From Candidatus Heimdallarchaeota archaeon (lineage in GTDB: Archaea > Asgardarchaeota > Heimdallarchaeia > Heimdallarchaeales > Kariarchaeaceae), in assembly GCA_030149205.1 (NCBI GenBank), contig JASBSB010000007.1, positions 310,001 through 374,000 on the forward strand: a stretch of 64,000 nucleotides of DNA, in the 5' to 3' direction. The notes under the pieces are model-generated. The model worked only from the letters and a program-made list of their open reading frames with translations. It did not search any database and had not been told where the DNA came from. This document shows, piece after piece, positions 15,447-25,367 of this stretch; the first letter of the stretch is position 1, and each line of letters begins with the position of its first letter. A program made the translations under genes and the position numbers.

Positions 15447-16865
15447 GTGATACTGCAACTTCTCAGAGACTACGGATATACCATCACAGTCGATGAGGCT
15501 ATCGAGATCTACAGATCAACAGCCATGTGCAGCACACCAGATGAGATCAAGACAGCCATAAAAACCATTATCTCAAAAAACAAGGAGGAGTTCGTGATGT
15601 TCGACGAGATTTTCGAACAGGTACTTGCAAAACAGAGGAACTGGCTCCAAGAGCTAAACAATGAGCTGGTGGAGATAAACAGAGGGTACATCCCACACGA
15701 ACTCACCCATCCTGATATGGAGCTGCTCCAGGCAAATCCAAGCTGCCCCCAACCCATTGGAGGAATCGCTGTCGGGGCTGGGACAGGACTGGCTACCATA
15801 ACTGGACTTGTCGACCCAGAATCTCTGCTCCAATTCCAATCCAACTATAAGCAGGTATTCAAAAAACTCATGACAGAGGGAGTCTCAGCAGCAGCAGATA
15901 CAATCGTAAACAGGTATCTCACCGCATTTGCGACCAACTTTCAGGAGATTTTCAAAACCAAGGAAAAGATCCTCGATCATGTTGCTCAGGTGTTGAATCA
16001 GATTAACCCCCTTGTAAAAAGACAGGTCATGGGGCTACTGGAAGAGGAAGTAAATCGACAGCTTGCAGAGGTAATCAGTAAGAATCCAAAGCTGAAGATA
16101 CAAAGCCTGGAAAACCTTGATTTTATGCTTCTACAGGACACTGCTGAGGTTAGGAAACGGCTCTACCTTCTGGGAAAAAAACTGGCATCACAGGTAAAAA
16201 GAAAACAGGTAAAGGGAAAACATAGCATTGATATGAGAAAAACCATCCGGGCAAATCTGCAGAACGGTGGTGTGTTCTTAGATCTGAAGCTGAAGAAGCG
16301 AAGAAAAGAACGACCAAGGTTGATTGTCCTAACAGATGTGTCACCCTCAACTGTCTATGCCACAAGGCTCTTTTTGACAGTGATAGAGGAGATCAAAACA
16401 CTTTTCCAAAATGTACAGTACTTTGAGTTCATAGGAAGTTGCATCAACGTTACCTCAGAGTATAAGGACGGTAGCTCAATAAATGAGAGCATAGAAAACG
16501 CTTTATCTAAATGGTCACTTGTAAACAGTGGGAAACAGAGCAGCAACTATCAGCTTGCTCTTCAACAGTTTTTGCAGGATGAACACCTTAAGCTCACACC
16601 AAGCACGATTGTGATTATGTTGGGTGATCTAAGAGATTGGCTTGGTGGCTGGAGAAATGGGAAACCACTAAGTCTCAACTCGTTTGTTAAAATTAGAGAT
16701 CAAAGTAGGTTGTTCTTTGTGCTAAATCCAGAGTTTCACTCAAATTGGAACACCGGTGACAGCATTGTCTCTCACATTCAAAACTCTGGGATTCAGGTGC
16801 AAGAGGTAACTACCATTTCCCAGTTGGAAGATAGCTTAAAATTTATCCTTTCGGCAGTTTCTTAG
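15447..16865 (+). CDS. VWA-domain protein, partner of MoxR ATPase
   Basis: The 472-residue protein has a C-terminal von Willebrand A domain. The metal-ion site begins LTDVSPSTV near residues 295-303 (D-x-S-x-S pattern) and later has IVIMLGDLRDW, a typical fifth strand with an acidic residue. The N-terminal 270 residues are helical and have no recognised domain. Partnership with the MoxR ATPase upstream is known for this class (CoxE- or YeaS-like arrangements). The start codon is GTG. A second, different MoxR-VWA pair lies at 59198-62551. Confidence 0.82.
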   Translation: MILQLLRDYGYTITVDEAIEIYRSTAMCSTPDEIKTAIKTIISKNKEEFVMFDEIFEQVLAKQRNWLQELNNELVEINRGYIPHELTHPDMELLQANPSCPQPIGGIAVGAGTGLATITGLVDPESLLQFQSNYKQVFKKLMTEGVSAAADTIVNRYLTAFATNFQEIFKTKEKILDHVAQVLNQINPLVKRQVMGLLEEEVNRQLAEVISKNPKLKIQSLENLDFMLLQDTAEVRKRLYLLGKKLASQVKRKQVKGKHSIDMRKTIRANLQNGGVFLDLKLKKRRKERPRLIVLTDVSPSTVYATRLFLTVIEEIKTLFQNVQYFEFIGSCINVTSEYKDGSSINESIENALSKWSLVNSGKQSSNYQLALQQFLQDEHLKLTPSTIVIMLGDLRDWLGGWRNGKPLSLNSFVKIRDQSRLFFVLNPEFHSNWNTGDSIVSHIQNSGIQVQEVTTISQLEDSLKFILSAVS

Positions 16866-18230
16866 AAAAAAATCAAATTCTGTAATTTTTTCTCTTTGTT
16901 CCTTGATCTAACCTCAAATACAAAGATGTAATATCACATGATGTCTGTTATAAGTACAAAAAAATATTTTATATAAATAAATACATTATTTATAATTGAA
17001 AATATGATATACCTTTCTGATTTTAAATTAAATAATATTTGTAAATATAAAATATGTATGTTATTTTATAAATTTATTTATATTACCAAACAAATATTTG
17101 ACAATTTTGATTACCCAAATATCGAATAACTTTTTCTATTTTGCGAATAGAAGACACTATTCCAATGATTAAACTTGTCAATAATTACTGTTCAAAATTA
17201 ATTAAGTATATCTTAAAATTCATTATAATTTTCTAAATTTCTTAGTAAATTTATATTTTTATGCTTTAATTTTAATTTAATGTTTTAAGTTATAAATAAT
17301 TGTAACCCAAATTTTCTTTTGTTTTAATTTTTAAAATATAGTTTTTAAAAATCGTAGATAGTAGTTTATTCTAATACTAATTGATTAATTTATGTAATTA
17401 TCAAGAATAATTGCGATTTACTTTTATTAGCCTTGTGACCCTCGAAATATAGTGGTATTCTAAGTAATTTTAAATTTATTTGAAATATATTATTTTTGGA
17501 CAATAGCTGAATTATAAATATTTTATAATTCTCAAAAATTGAGAATATTGCACTAATATTAACATACAGTGAAAACTTATTTTTTTTAATGTTTATTATT
17601 TTATGAATATATTCAGTTTTTGTTTTGTTAAATCGGAAATAATAAAGTATTACTTTGTTATGCTTTGTATAAAAATCTCTGATTTTGCTTTGTTTGATTG
17701 TTACCCAATTCATAGATCTTGATTCAAAGGAAATATTGTGCGTGTTAATTTAAATGTTTGTTAGTTGTATTAGTTAATTGGGTAACTATTCAACATGGAG
17801 AGGTTTCCATCTTTTTTATTATTATTTACTACTGTAATAAACAAGTGTATTTTTTAATTTCTATCCGTATATTCTTTAAGTAGTCATATTTTCATATTTT
17901 CACATGTAAATATTTTATTGTCGGTATTAAGTTAGGGTGTTATTTAGTAGAATTTTAATTCTGTTAAAGAACATAAAAATTAGAGATTTCATTAAATAAA
18001 TAATCCATCATTAGGTTAAATTATTGATATGTTCCTAACTAACTTTCTTATTCATTAAGTGCTTGTGAAATTTTCATCATGCACATGATGGTCCAATACC
18101 TTTCCAATTTTTGAAAAGCTTTTTCTCTCAATAAAAATTAGCAGAACAAATTTCATTTTCTTACTTGACTATTTAATTAATAATGTATTTTTATAAAACA
18201 TAGATGCGTAATAGAAACTTCTAAGAATAA
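16866..18230. other. 1.36-kb very AT-rich region without convincing genes
   Basis: This is the longest non-coding stretch in the window and by eye the most AT-rich. The only longer open frame (minus strand, 17390-17713) is made of Ile, Lys, Asn, Phe and Tyr, as expected of chance frames in such DNA. A perfect inverted repeat CATCATG-CA-CATGATG sits at 18075-18090, about 140 bases before the next gene. TTTTTATAAAA near 18188-18198 is a likely TATA box for 18231. The region could be a regulatory or structural site, a decayed insertion, or a replication origin; nothing proves any of these. Confidence 0.5.
18075..18090. promoter_or_regulatory. Perfect inverted repeat, possible operator
   Basis: CATCATG and CATGATG form 7-base arms around CA. 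The site lies in AT-rich DNA upstream of the GT-C-like gene and is GC-rich relative to its surroundings. It may be an operator. Confidence 0.3.
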
Positions 18231-19769
18231 ATGATTTTGTCAGTGGGTATGCTTGGAAATCGCAAGATATTGTTCACATTAGTAACTATCTTTTTGTTTG
18301 CTTTCATTTTCTTTCTCTATTCATTGTTCCGATATAGTATCTCTTATGGTATTGATGGGCCTTACTATGATATACAGATCCGAAACATTTTGCGAACTGG
18401 ATTCCCAAATTCAAATGACCCACCATTTGTTTATTATTATCTTTTGCCGTTTACCATCATCTTTGGATCTTTTGCAGGGATAAAAATTGGAATGTCACTC
18501 ATAGGTGCACTAACTGTTTTTCCAACCTATTATCTAGTCAAAGACTTGATTGGTTCCAAAAGTCAGTATGTAGATGAGATTGCCTTGGTCAGTTCAGTGT
18601 TGATGGTCTTCAACTGGTTCACCCTGCGCATGATAGAAGATTTTATGCAGAACTATGCTGGGACAATCTGGTTGCTCTTGTTTATGATTGCGATCTCACG
18701 CTGGTTTGAGACCAATCAGAGAAGGTATGCCTATTTGACAGCAGTTTCATTGGCATTAGCATTTCTTACGCATCTTTATATCGCTTCTCTGATAGCAGTT
18801 CTCCTTGTCTCTGCAATAGTCGCTCGACTGATTTTCAACTATCGAACAGGCAGCAAAGAGGATGTGATGGGTCAGGTGAAGATTATGGGGGTTCTCATAC
18901 TGGCTGTTGCAGTGCTTGTGTTCCTAGTAGCGTTGATTATTCCTTCAACACTCAGTACATTCTCAAAGGTCATCAGTTTTCTTTCTGTTCTTGGCCAGGC
19001 AGATTCCAGAAGCAGCTCCTTTTTGGTGTTTCTCTCACTGCCCTTTGTTGTAGGTCTCTATGCATCAATTGTAGAAGTGAAGGATGAGAAAGAATCCGTT
19101 TCCAGATTTGTTGGCGATGTGCAGTTGATCTCAATATCACTGGTCATATTTTTTCTCTCACTTCCAATTCTTCCTTCAAGCTGGACAAGCCGGTTCATTA
19201 TGATGGCTTTTGTCCCTATAACTTTACTGACTGCTTTCAGTGTGGTTTTTGTTGAGGTTAAAATTTCCTCGGCGAAGCGATTGATCTATGGGATTCTTGC
19301 CATATTTCTAATAGCAAGCATCGCAAGTGCTCTTGTCTTCAGTAACAGCATGGGGCCTTCCATCACGGTGCAACAGTATGATGCGCTGGTTCACATAAAG
19401 GCACTTATTCCTGGAACCATTGACCCAAATGGAGTGATGATCAGTTCACAACAGACCCTAAAATATTGGGTTGAGTATGTGCTTGACATGACGGTGGTAT
19501 CAAGTGCAATCAACACCAGCAAACCCTTGTACCGATTGGTCATCACATCGCAGGTCACATCCCCATTCTCTCCCAACAATCCAACAACCCCTCCAATTAT
19601 TCTCCCCTACTCACTTAACTTCCTGTTCCCCACTCAACAGACACCAGGTGGTGGGTCACCCCCAAGTAATCAGCCTCCATCAGGACAGCCTCCTGGTGGC
19701 CAAGGTTCACAACCAGCAACTGGGACATTAATTTACACAGATAGTTATTTCGCAGTCTACAAGGTGTAG
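18231..19769 (+). CDS. Polytopic GT-C-type glycosyltransferase-like membrane protein
   Basis: A 512-residue membrane protein with roughly ten hydrophobic segments. The first external loop contains YGIDGPYYDIQIRNIL and SNDPPFVYYYL, the usual form of a GT-C transferase, where an acidic residue after the first membrane helix is catalytic and the donor is a lipid-linked sugar. The C-terminus is an outward-facing domain with a Pro/Gly/Gln-rich linker (PPSNQPPSGQPPGG) before a short end. A role in glycosylating the many sequon-bearing surface proteins is plausible. An alternative start is ATG 18249. The family assignment is by pattern only. Confidence 0.65.
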   Translation: MILSVGMLGNRKILFTLVTIFLFAFIFFLYSLFRYSISYGIDGPYYDIQIRNILRTGFPNSNDPPFVYYYLLPFTIIFGSFAGIKIGMSLIGALTVFPTYYLVKDLIGSKSQYVDEIALVSSVLMVFNWFTLRMIEDFMQNYAGTIWLLLFMIAISRWFETNQRRYAYLTAVSLALAFLTHLYIASLIAVLLVSAIVARLIFNYRTGSKEDVMGQVKIMGVLILAVAVLVFLVALIIPSTLSTFSKVISFLSVLGQADSRSSSFLVFLSLPFVVGLYASIVEVKDEKESVSRFVGDVQLISISLVIFFLSLPILPSSWTSRFIMMAFVPITLLTAFSVVFVEVKISSAKRLIYGILAIFLIASIASALVFSNSMGPSITVQQYDALVHIKALIPGTIDPNGVMISSQQTLKYWVEYVLDMTVVSSAINTSKPLYRLVITSQVTSPFSPNNPTTPPIILPYSLNFLFPTQQTPGGGSPPSNQPPSGQPPGGQGSQPATGTLIYTDSYFAVYKV

Positions 19770-20080
19770 AGAGGCTCCTCCTACAGAAATGTGTGATTCA
19801 CACACTTAGGTATCTAGAAGTGTCCATGAATCAAAGAGCAGCAAATTGGGACGAAAATAAGATAAGCTATTGAATTAAACTTAATTTTTACTTGTAAACT
19901 AATCTCGGTTTTAAGAAATCTTAAAAAATGTAGTGATTGACTATTTATTCATAAATAGATGAATTTATATAGAGAAATTTATTATATATGGTTAATGGCT
20001 CTATTTGATTAATTTAATAACTAAACTTAACAAGTTAGTTCTAGTTCCCTTTATAGCCAGATATTAGGGTGTGTTATGCT
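19770..20080. other. Intergenic region
   Basis: A near-palindrome TGTGTGATTCACACA lies at about 19788-19802, shortly after the stop of the preceding gene. The remainder is AT-rich. The promoter of the next gene is annotated separately. I see no reading frame that looks coding. Confidence 0.4.
20049..20056 (+). promoter_or_regulatory. TATA box of 20081 gene (leaderless)
   Basis: CTTTATAG is centred about 28 bases before ATG 20081. It favours this start over GTG 20069. Confidence 0.5.
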
Positions 20081-20566
20081 ATGTTAAATTTACCTAAAAT
20101 AAGGAGGTCCATCTATCAAATTATTCTTTCAAATATACTACTTGTACTTAGTTTTTCTATAATCGATTATTTTGTTGGAATTCCATTTACTGATATTTTT
20201 GTGAGTATAGCATTTTCAATTATATCAACAATTTTTTTGATCACTCTTATCTATTCCGTTAAAAATATATGTCAAATAATAGTTGAGAGTGATATTCACC
20301 TATTGAGCAAGCACAAAAGACTAGGAACACTTCTTGCATTGATCTCAGCTTTTCCACTCTTGATGGTTAATATTATTTTTTATCCGTTAATTGCCAATTC
20401 TAATAGTGATGCACTTTTAGCAGCATTCTTATTCCTTTGGATTCCTATTCTATCAATCGGGTTTGCTTTAGAAGCTGGTTTATTGATGATTCTCTCTTTT
20501 TCTCAATTAATCAATTGGGCATACAATTTGAAAAACACAGACATTAACCCTTCGCTGCAACTCTGA
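20081..20566 (+). CDS. Small four-helix membrane protein
   Basis: About 161 residues with four hydrophobic segments (for example ILSNILLVLSFSIIDYFVG and LALISAFPLLMVNIIF). Charged residues occur mainly in one inner loop (VESDIHLLSKHKRL). I recognise no family. GTG 20069 would add four residues, but the TATA box position supports ATG 20081. The gene stands alone between the GT-C-like gene and the NACHT-LRR locus. Function unknown. Confidence 0.7.
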   Translation: MLNLPKIRRSIYQIILSNILLVLSFSIIDYFVGIPFTDIFVSIAFSIISTIFLITLIYSVKNICQIIVESDIHLLSKHKRLGTLLALISAFPLLMVNIIFYPLIANSNSDALLAAFLFLWIPILSIGFALEAGLLMILSFSQLINWAYNLKNTDINPSLQL

Positions 20567-20623
20567 TTAACATCGCTCTTCTATAAAAATTAACAGATTC
20601 TTAGGTTGCTGAATCAACGTGGA

Positions 20624-20688
20624 TCATTTGTCCGAGGAGAAGTTCTCTTCTATCCATTGATACAGCTCATCAAAGCTGCTTCATTGAG
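20624..20688 (-). pseudogene. 3'-end remnant of alpha/beta hydrolase gene
   Basis: On the minus strand this stretch encodes SFDELYQWIEENFSSDK and a stop. The intact hydrolase at 24189-25016 ends SFDELYQWIEENFNNTG. The DNA match (about 47 bases, 20639-20686 against 24204-24251) has only a few changes and one single-base indel upstream. Only the gene end is present. Together with the intact copy it flanks the NACHT-LRR gene in direct orientation. Confidence 0.8.
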
Positions 20689-20842
20689 GTAAGCATGCCA
20701 AGTTTCCACACGAATCATTTTAACCAAGTACAGTTACCTATAAATTTGAGCCTGATGGAACTCACAGGGGATGAATTAATTTGGGGAATTGCTACCAAGC
20801 CCTCGTAAGATTTTTTAATTTGCAATACAGGTTTAATTAGAA

Positions 20843-23800
20843 ATGGTTTTAGCTGGGCTAGGAACAGTACTATCAATAAAGCTGGGGCAAGAGGTCTCAA
20901 CATCTATCGGTGGGGATCAGGGTATGAAACTGGGAAAGAAGTTTATTAATAAACTGACCAAAAAATTTCTCAAAAGAGAGATTTTCAAAAAAAATGTCTC
21001 GGAGATGTCTGCTGAGGAGCTTGAGGGGCTATTCAGTAACCTATTGGATGACATTGGAAAAGAGTATCTCAACACTATATCTGAGTCGATAGATGAGCAG
21101 AGTGTTCAACTTGGGGGAATTGAAAACTCCATTGTCAGCATCCAAGATGATATTCAATCAATTCTTACTGGTCAGCGAGACCTTTCAACCTATTTCATGA
21201 AGGAGCTGTCAGAAAAAGCCTGGCAACCTGAAAACATTTCCAACCTGTTTGCGGAAATTTCAGAATCTCTGTTCTCAATGAATGAGGAAACAAACACTAA
21301 ACTGCTCAACATCTTTAGTGAGAAACTTGAAACTTTCACTCCACGCTTAGATGCAATCAAGAAGGACACCGAGCAAATACTTCACCTGCTACAAGATGGG
21401 CAGAAACTCTCACAGCAAGACCTCGACTTTCTCAAAGATTCAATCAGGTCACAACTAGAGGGGGACCTAAGCTCAGAAGCTCTTTTCAGGCTCTCAGCGA
21501 AGCATATAGGGTGGGTAACTAGGTCAGAACAGTTTCGTAGCAGGGGAGATGTTTCTTTTGATCAGACCCGTTATGTTTCTCGCTCTAATTTTGCTAATAA
21601 TTTCGAAAGCTTTATGCAGTCAGAACAGCAACTGTTTCTCATCCTGGGGGAGGCAGGTATGGGAAAGACCTGGTTTATGGCATCATTGGCCCTTCTTTAT
21701 GTGAAAAAGGGATACCCCGTATTCTTCATCCGTCTGCGCGAAGGGTTTGAAAACACCTTAGAATCCATCTTTGGCATGCGTGCAAGTGTCTTCGAGCGTG
21801 TGTTAGAAAAAAAGGATCTCACAATTGATCCCCCTCTTTTACTTTTCTTTGATGGCTATGATGAAATCAGATATTTTCGTCAAAAAGAAGATTTTATCAA
21901 TGGATTACTTCTGACCATAAATAACAGAACCAAAAAAACAAAAATTGTTGTCTCCTCAAGGTTTTATGATTGGTTTACCAATCGAGAGACAGCAAGGGGT
22001 AAAGCAGTCCACCTTCAGAGGATGCTTTGGCCCCCCTCAGCTAAATACTCGGTTTATCTCCAGCAGTTCACAGATGAGGAGTTTGAAGCTGCAGTCTCCA
22101 GATATGGTGTGGCAGACCAATACTCTGAATGGGATCCCAGAATACAAGAACTTGCCCACCATCCCATCTGGCTCCGATTCATCATTGATGGGTTTCAGAG
22201 CTCTCCAGTTAGCATCTCTGACCCAAGACTCTACTCGATGTATTTTGAGAGAATGGGTCTTGATGACAGTGACCTACCTGTGTTGGTCAAAGTCGCAGAG
22301 AGGTATTATGGGACTGAAAACAGAAGGGTCAGTATCGCCCCACTATATAGATATCGCGATAGAATTGATGGGCTTATATCTGCTTATGTTCTTCGTCTTT
22401 ACCCCGAAACCAATGAAGTTGATTTTACAGTGCCTGAATTTGCTGGGTACTCACTGGCAAAACTCCAATTTTCCTCACTGCTGGATTTGCGGGAAGCCAC
22501 CCGCATCAGCGATCGAACTGCCACAGAACAATCGATACATGAGCTAGATTGGTTAATTCTCAATACAGGTGAAGATGTCAAAACTCTGTTTTGGGGCTTC
22601 CTAAAGGTCTTTGCAGACAGAAAAAGTCTAGATTTGGAACAGCTTATTCCAACAGATACAGGTGATTTGAAAGCATTACCTCAAGCCCATAAAGAAAATA
22701 TCAGCCAAGAAGAGCTTTTCAAAGCAATTCGAATCTACCAGCACAACAAGGAGGTCTATCTGCAGGATTTAGCAGTACACTTGAATCGCTCTGTAGCAGA
22801 TGTATCTGTGGCAGTCAATCAATTTATCAGCAATGGAAAACTTGGAGCAAAAATTGACAGGAAAGGGACAGCAGACCCAGCTGATGACCAACTGATGCTT
22901 GAAAGAGGCTGGGATGTGGAGGCGAGGCAGGAGAGAATATCAGAGTTGAAAAAGTCATTTACCAAAGATTCCGGAATTGAAGAGAGGATTCTTGCTATTA
23001 AAGAGCTACTACAGCTTGGTGATAAGACTGAAAACTGGCAGGAGCAAAAAAACCGGCTAGAAGTAGAGAAACAAGAAAGACTAGAAAAGACCTTTAGAGA
23101 GGCACTGCAGAAATCTGACATCAGAGGTGCCACTGAAGTCATAAATGAGCTGCTTAGATTGGAAAGTATCTCAGATCATGATAGGGCCACTTACGAAAAA
23201 AAGCGCGCCAGAGTTGATAAATTTACAACCTTGGAAAAAACATATGCCTCTCTTTCTGAAAGCAGGGATTATGAGAAGAAATTTAACCTGGTGAATGAAA
23301 TAATTAAACTTGGAATCATGAAGGAAAGGTGGGGGAAAGAACTGGGTAAAATCACTGACTTTATCAAGATTTTAGAACACAACGGAACTCAGATTATAAG
23401 ACATGATCACCTTGTATTGGTGGAACTGGAGAACGCTGTTGGTGAATCTATACCCCATGGACATATTTCTCCCTACCTTCCATTCGGATTTATTGCGAAT
23501 GAGAACAGGGTCATAGCTATTGGCTTATCTGGTAAAGGTTTGAATTCCCTCCCCGAGAGTATAGGTGGGCTGAGCAAGCTGAAGGGACTGTATTTGGACA
23601 GTAATCAGCTGAGCATCCTCCCCGAGAGCATTGGTGAGCTGAGCCGCCTTGAGGTGCTGCAATTGAGTTTTAATGAGCTAAGGGGTCTCCCCGAGAGCAT
23701 TGGTGAACTGAGCAACCTGCAGAGACTGTATTTGGACAGTAATAAGCTGAGCAGCCTCCCCGAGAGTATAACCCAACTCCAATTAGACTTCTTAAACATG

Positions 23801-23887
23801 TGGGAAAACCCAGACCTCAGGCTTAATGATCCTCAGAAAGCATGGATGAAATCTCTTGAAGAGAGAGGCGCGAAAATTTATCGATAA
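20843..23887 (+). CDS. NLR-like NACHT NTPase with C-terminal leucine-rich repeats
   Basis: A 1014-residue STAND-type NTPase. Residues 1-200 are helical with coiled-coil character and no catalytic motif I recognise. The NACHT module has Walker A GEAGMGKT near 269-276 and Walker B LLLFFDGYDE near 333-342. Winged-helix and helical regions follow, then a charged coiled-coil stretch (about 690-830), then four or five LRRs of the LPESIGELS.L type (about 893-1000). This order is that of animal NLRs and of bacterial and archaeal anti-phage NACHT proteins: sensor repeats, an oligomerising ATPase, and an N-terminal effector or adaptor. No nuclease or TIR motif was seen at the N-terminus. It is the only gene between the two hydrolase end copies. 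Confidence 0.82.
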   Translation: MVLAGLGTVLSIKLGQEVSTSIGGDQGMKLGKKFINKLTKKFLKREIFKKNVSEMSAEELEGLFSNLLDDIGKEYLNTISESIDEQSVQLGGIENSIVSIQDDIQSILTGQRDLSTYFMKELSEKAWQPENISNLFAEISESLFSMNEETNTKLLNIFSEKLETFTPRLDAIKKDTEQILHLLQDGQKLSQQDLDFLKDSIRSQLEGDLSSEALFRLSAKHIGWVTRSEQFRSRGDVSFDQTRYVSRSNFANNFESFMQSEQQLFLILGEAGMGKTWFMASLALLYVKKGYPVFFIRLREGFENTLESIFGMRASVFERVLEKKDLTIDPPLLLFFDGYDEIRYFRQKEDFINGLLLTINNRTKKTKIVVSSRFYDWFTNRETARGKAVHLQRMLWPPSAKYSVYLQQFTDEEFEAAVSRYGVADQYSEWDPRIQELAHHPIWLRFIIDGFQSSPVSISDPRLYSMYFERMGLDDSDLPVLVKVAERYYGTENRRVSIAPLYRYRDRIDGLISAYVLRLYPETNEVDFTVPEFAGYSLAKLQFSSLLDLREATRISDRTATEQSIHELDWLILNTGEDVKTLFWGFLKVFADRKSLDLEQLIPTDTGDLKALPQAHKENISQEELFKAIRIYQHNKEVYLQDLAVHLNRSVADVSVAVNQFISNGKLGAKIDRKGTADPADDQLMLERGWDVEARQERISELKKSFTKDSGIEERILAIKELLQLGDKTENWQEQKNRLEVEKQERLEKTFREALQKSDIRGATEVINELLRLESISDHDRATYEKKRARVDKFTTLEKTYASLSESRDYEKKFNLVNEIIKLGIMKERWGKELGKITDFIKILEHNGTQIIRHDHLVLVELENAVGESIPHGHISPYLPFGFIANENRVIAIGLSGKGLNSLPESIGGLSKLKGLYLDSNQLSILPESIGELSRLEVLQLSFNELRGLPESIGELSNLQRLYLDSNKLSSLPESITQLQLDFLNMWENPDLRLNDPQKAWMKSLEERGAKIYR

Positions 23888-24188
23888 TATTTTCTTGTGT
23901 TTCCACCTATTCCATTACCTCTCTTGAATGTACATCTGTTGCAATTTCAAAACAAATGATCACCATCCTTTGAAGCTATCTGGTATCGCCGGGAGGTGTG
24001 GATACTAAGGTATGTCTTCGATCATAAATCCAGTAAAAAGAGAGAATGCTTCCTTCTACGAGTTGTCGTAGTTTTATCTTAAAAATTGAGGGTCTTTTCA
24101 GGCCATATCTCTCTTTATTGCCAATTCTATCTGGCTAATATAACTCCAAACCCATTAAAAAGCTTGGAAACCGCATTACGCAAACCGG
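23888..24188. other. Intergenic region, nothing recognised
   Basis: A 301-base spacer between the convergent NACHT-LRR and hydrolase genes. I see no frame, repeat or promoter worth naming. Part of it may be the junction brought in with the cargo. Confidence 0.4.
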
Positions 24189-25016
24189 TTATCCAGTGTT
24201 ATTGAAGTTCTCCTCTATCCATTGATACAGCTCATCAAAGCTGTGTTCATTAAATATTGCATGTTTTGTGTCTCTCAATATCGCAAATTTTTTCTGGTCT
24301 GCTGGGATCTCCTCATAAAACTTCCGTACATCACTCTCTGCAAACAGTTCGTCTTGGTCTCCCACTGCAACAAACACCGGATACTGCATGGAAGAGGAAA
24401 ACTTGATGTGGTGGGGACCGATTACCCTGAAGAAGCGAGGGGTGTAATCAAAGTTGAACTTTGGGTTATCATACCCTCTCATGCCCTCCCTATAGTAATG
24501 AACCACAGGTCTGCTGGGACTAATCACTCCCCATGTCAGTATCTTTAACATGGTCAGCAGGCTTGTTTTCGGAAAAGCACCCGCTCGAAAGGTTCTGGCT
24601 GCACTCAACAGGGCGAGACCACTTAACTGGTCTTGGAATTTTTGTGCAAACATTGAGGCTGTGATAACACCCATGCTGTGACCGATGGGGATGATGCGCT
24701 CATGATGGCTCTGCAGGAATTCCAGCAGGGTAGCAAAGTCCTGGTAAAGCTGCTCCCCAGATTTATAATCACCCCGTTTCCCCCCTGAGAGCCCATGTCC
24801 CCTTAGATCAAACCCATATGCAGCGAATCCCACATCTGCAATTTTTATCATGAGTTCTCTGTAAGGCTCACTGTGGGCAGTGATGCCATGGAATAACACA
24901 AATGCTGTGTTTGGGTTCTTTGCAGTTGTCCAGTCCCTCAGGAAGAGTTCTGTTCCATCAGCAGAGGTCAGAATATGGAAGTTATCCTGACACTCCTGTC
25001 TCCATTCTTCTATCAC
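24189..25016 (-). CDS. Alpha/beta hydrolase, monoacylglycerol lipase/lysophospholipase type
   Basis: The 275-residue enzyme has an oxyanion-region segment LFHGITAHSEPYRELM, DLRGHGLSGG, and the nucleophile elbow GHSMG near residue 133. The acid residue is in VAVGDQDELF and the catalytic His in DTKHAIFNEHS. These are the hallmarks of the serine-hydrolase family that includes monoglyceride lipase and lysophospholipase. It has no signal peptide, so it is probably cytoplasmic or peripheral. A TATA box (25035-25044) lies about 24 bases before the ATG. Its C-terminal codons are duplicated at 20624-20688. Confidence 0.85.
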   Translation of the reverse strand: MIEEWRQECQDNFHILTSADGTELFLRDWTTAKNPNTAFVLFHGITAHSEPYRELMIKIADVGFAAYGFDLRGHGLSGGKRGDYKSGEQLYQDFATLLEFLQSHHERIIPIGHSMGVITASMFAQKFQDQLSGLALLSAARTFRAGAFPKTSLLTMLKILTWGVISPSRPVVHYYREGMRGYDNPKFNFDYTPRFFRVIGPHHIKFSSSMQYPVFVAVGDQDELFAESDVRKFYEEIPADQKKFAILRDTKHAIFNEHSFDELYQWIEENFNNTG

Positions 25017-25367
25017 AGGTTGAATTGGCTGTGTAATTTAAAAATTTCTTGTTGTTAAAACCCCATAGTGGTTGATTCTGTATTGTAAATTTCGCTCTGG
25101 TCAAATGTTATTCTCAGGGGAATCATAAGGCAATCGAGATGGTCTCGTGTAGGTATTGTGATTTTCTGAATTTTAGTTGTATACCCAAAAGGTACTCTGA
25201 ATATTCTCAAAAGGGTATTCCAAATGTTCTCAAAATTTTCTGGGTACCAGCACTCCAAGATTTCAGCAGATTTCTAATTATCTCGAATGATTTGTCTAGC
25301 ACCATTTATTATGCAGTGAAAAGATAGATCTACAGTGAAAGAATCAAAAATAGATGAAGACTTGCCT
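25017..25367. other. Intergenic region, no gene seen
   Basis: A 351-base spacer between the hydrolase start and the McrC stop. Besides the hydrolase promoter I see only short chance frames on both strands and no clear repeat. Confidence 0.4.
25035..25044 (-). promoter_or_regulatory. TATA box of hydrolase gene (leaderless)
   Basis: TTTTTAAATT on the minus strand, centred about 24 bases before ATG 25016. Confidence 0.5.

Noticed and set aside
17390..17713. 107-codon minus-strand frame in the AT-rich island
   Set aside because: Composition is only Ile/Lys/Asn/Phe/Tyr, with no promoter or domain; expected by chance in such DNA.
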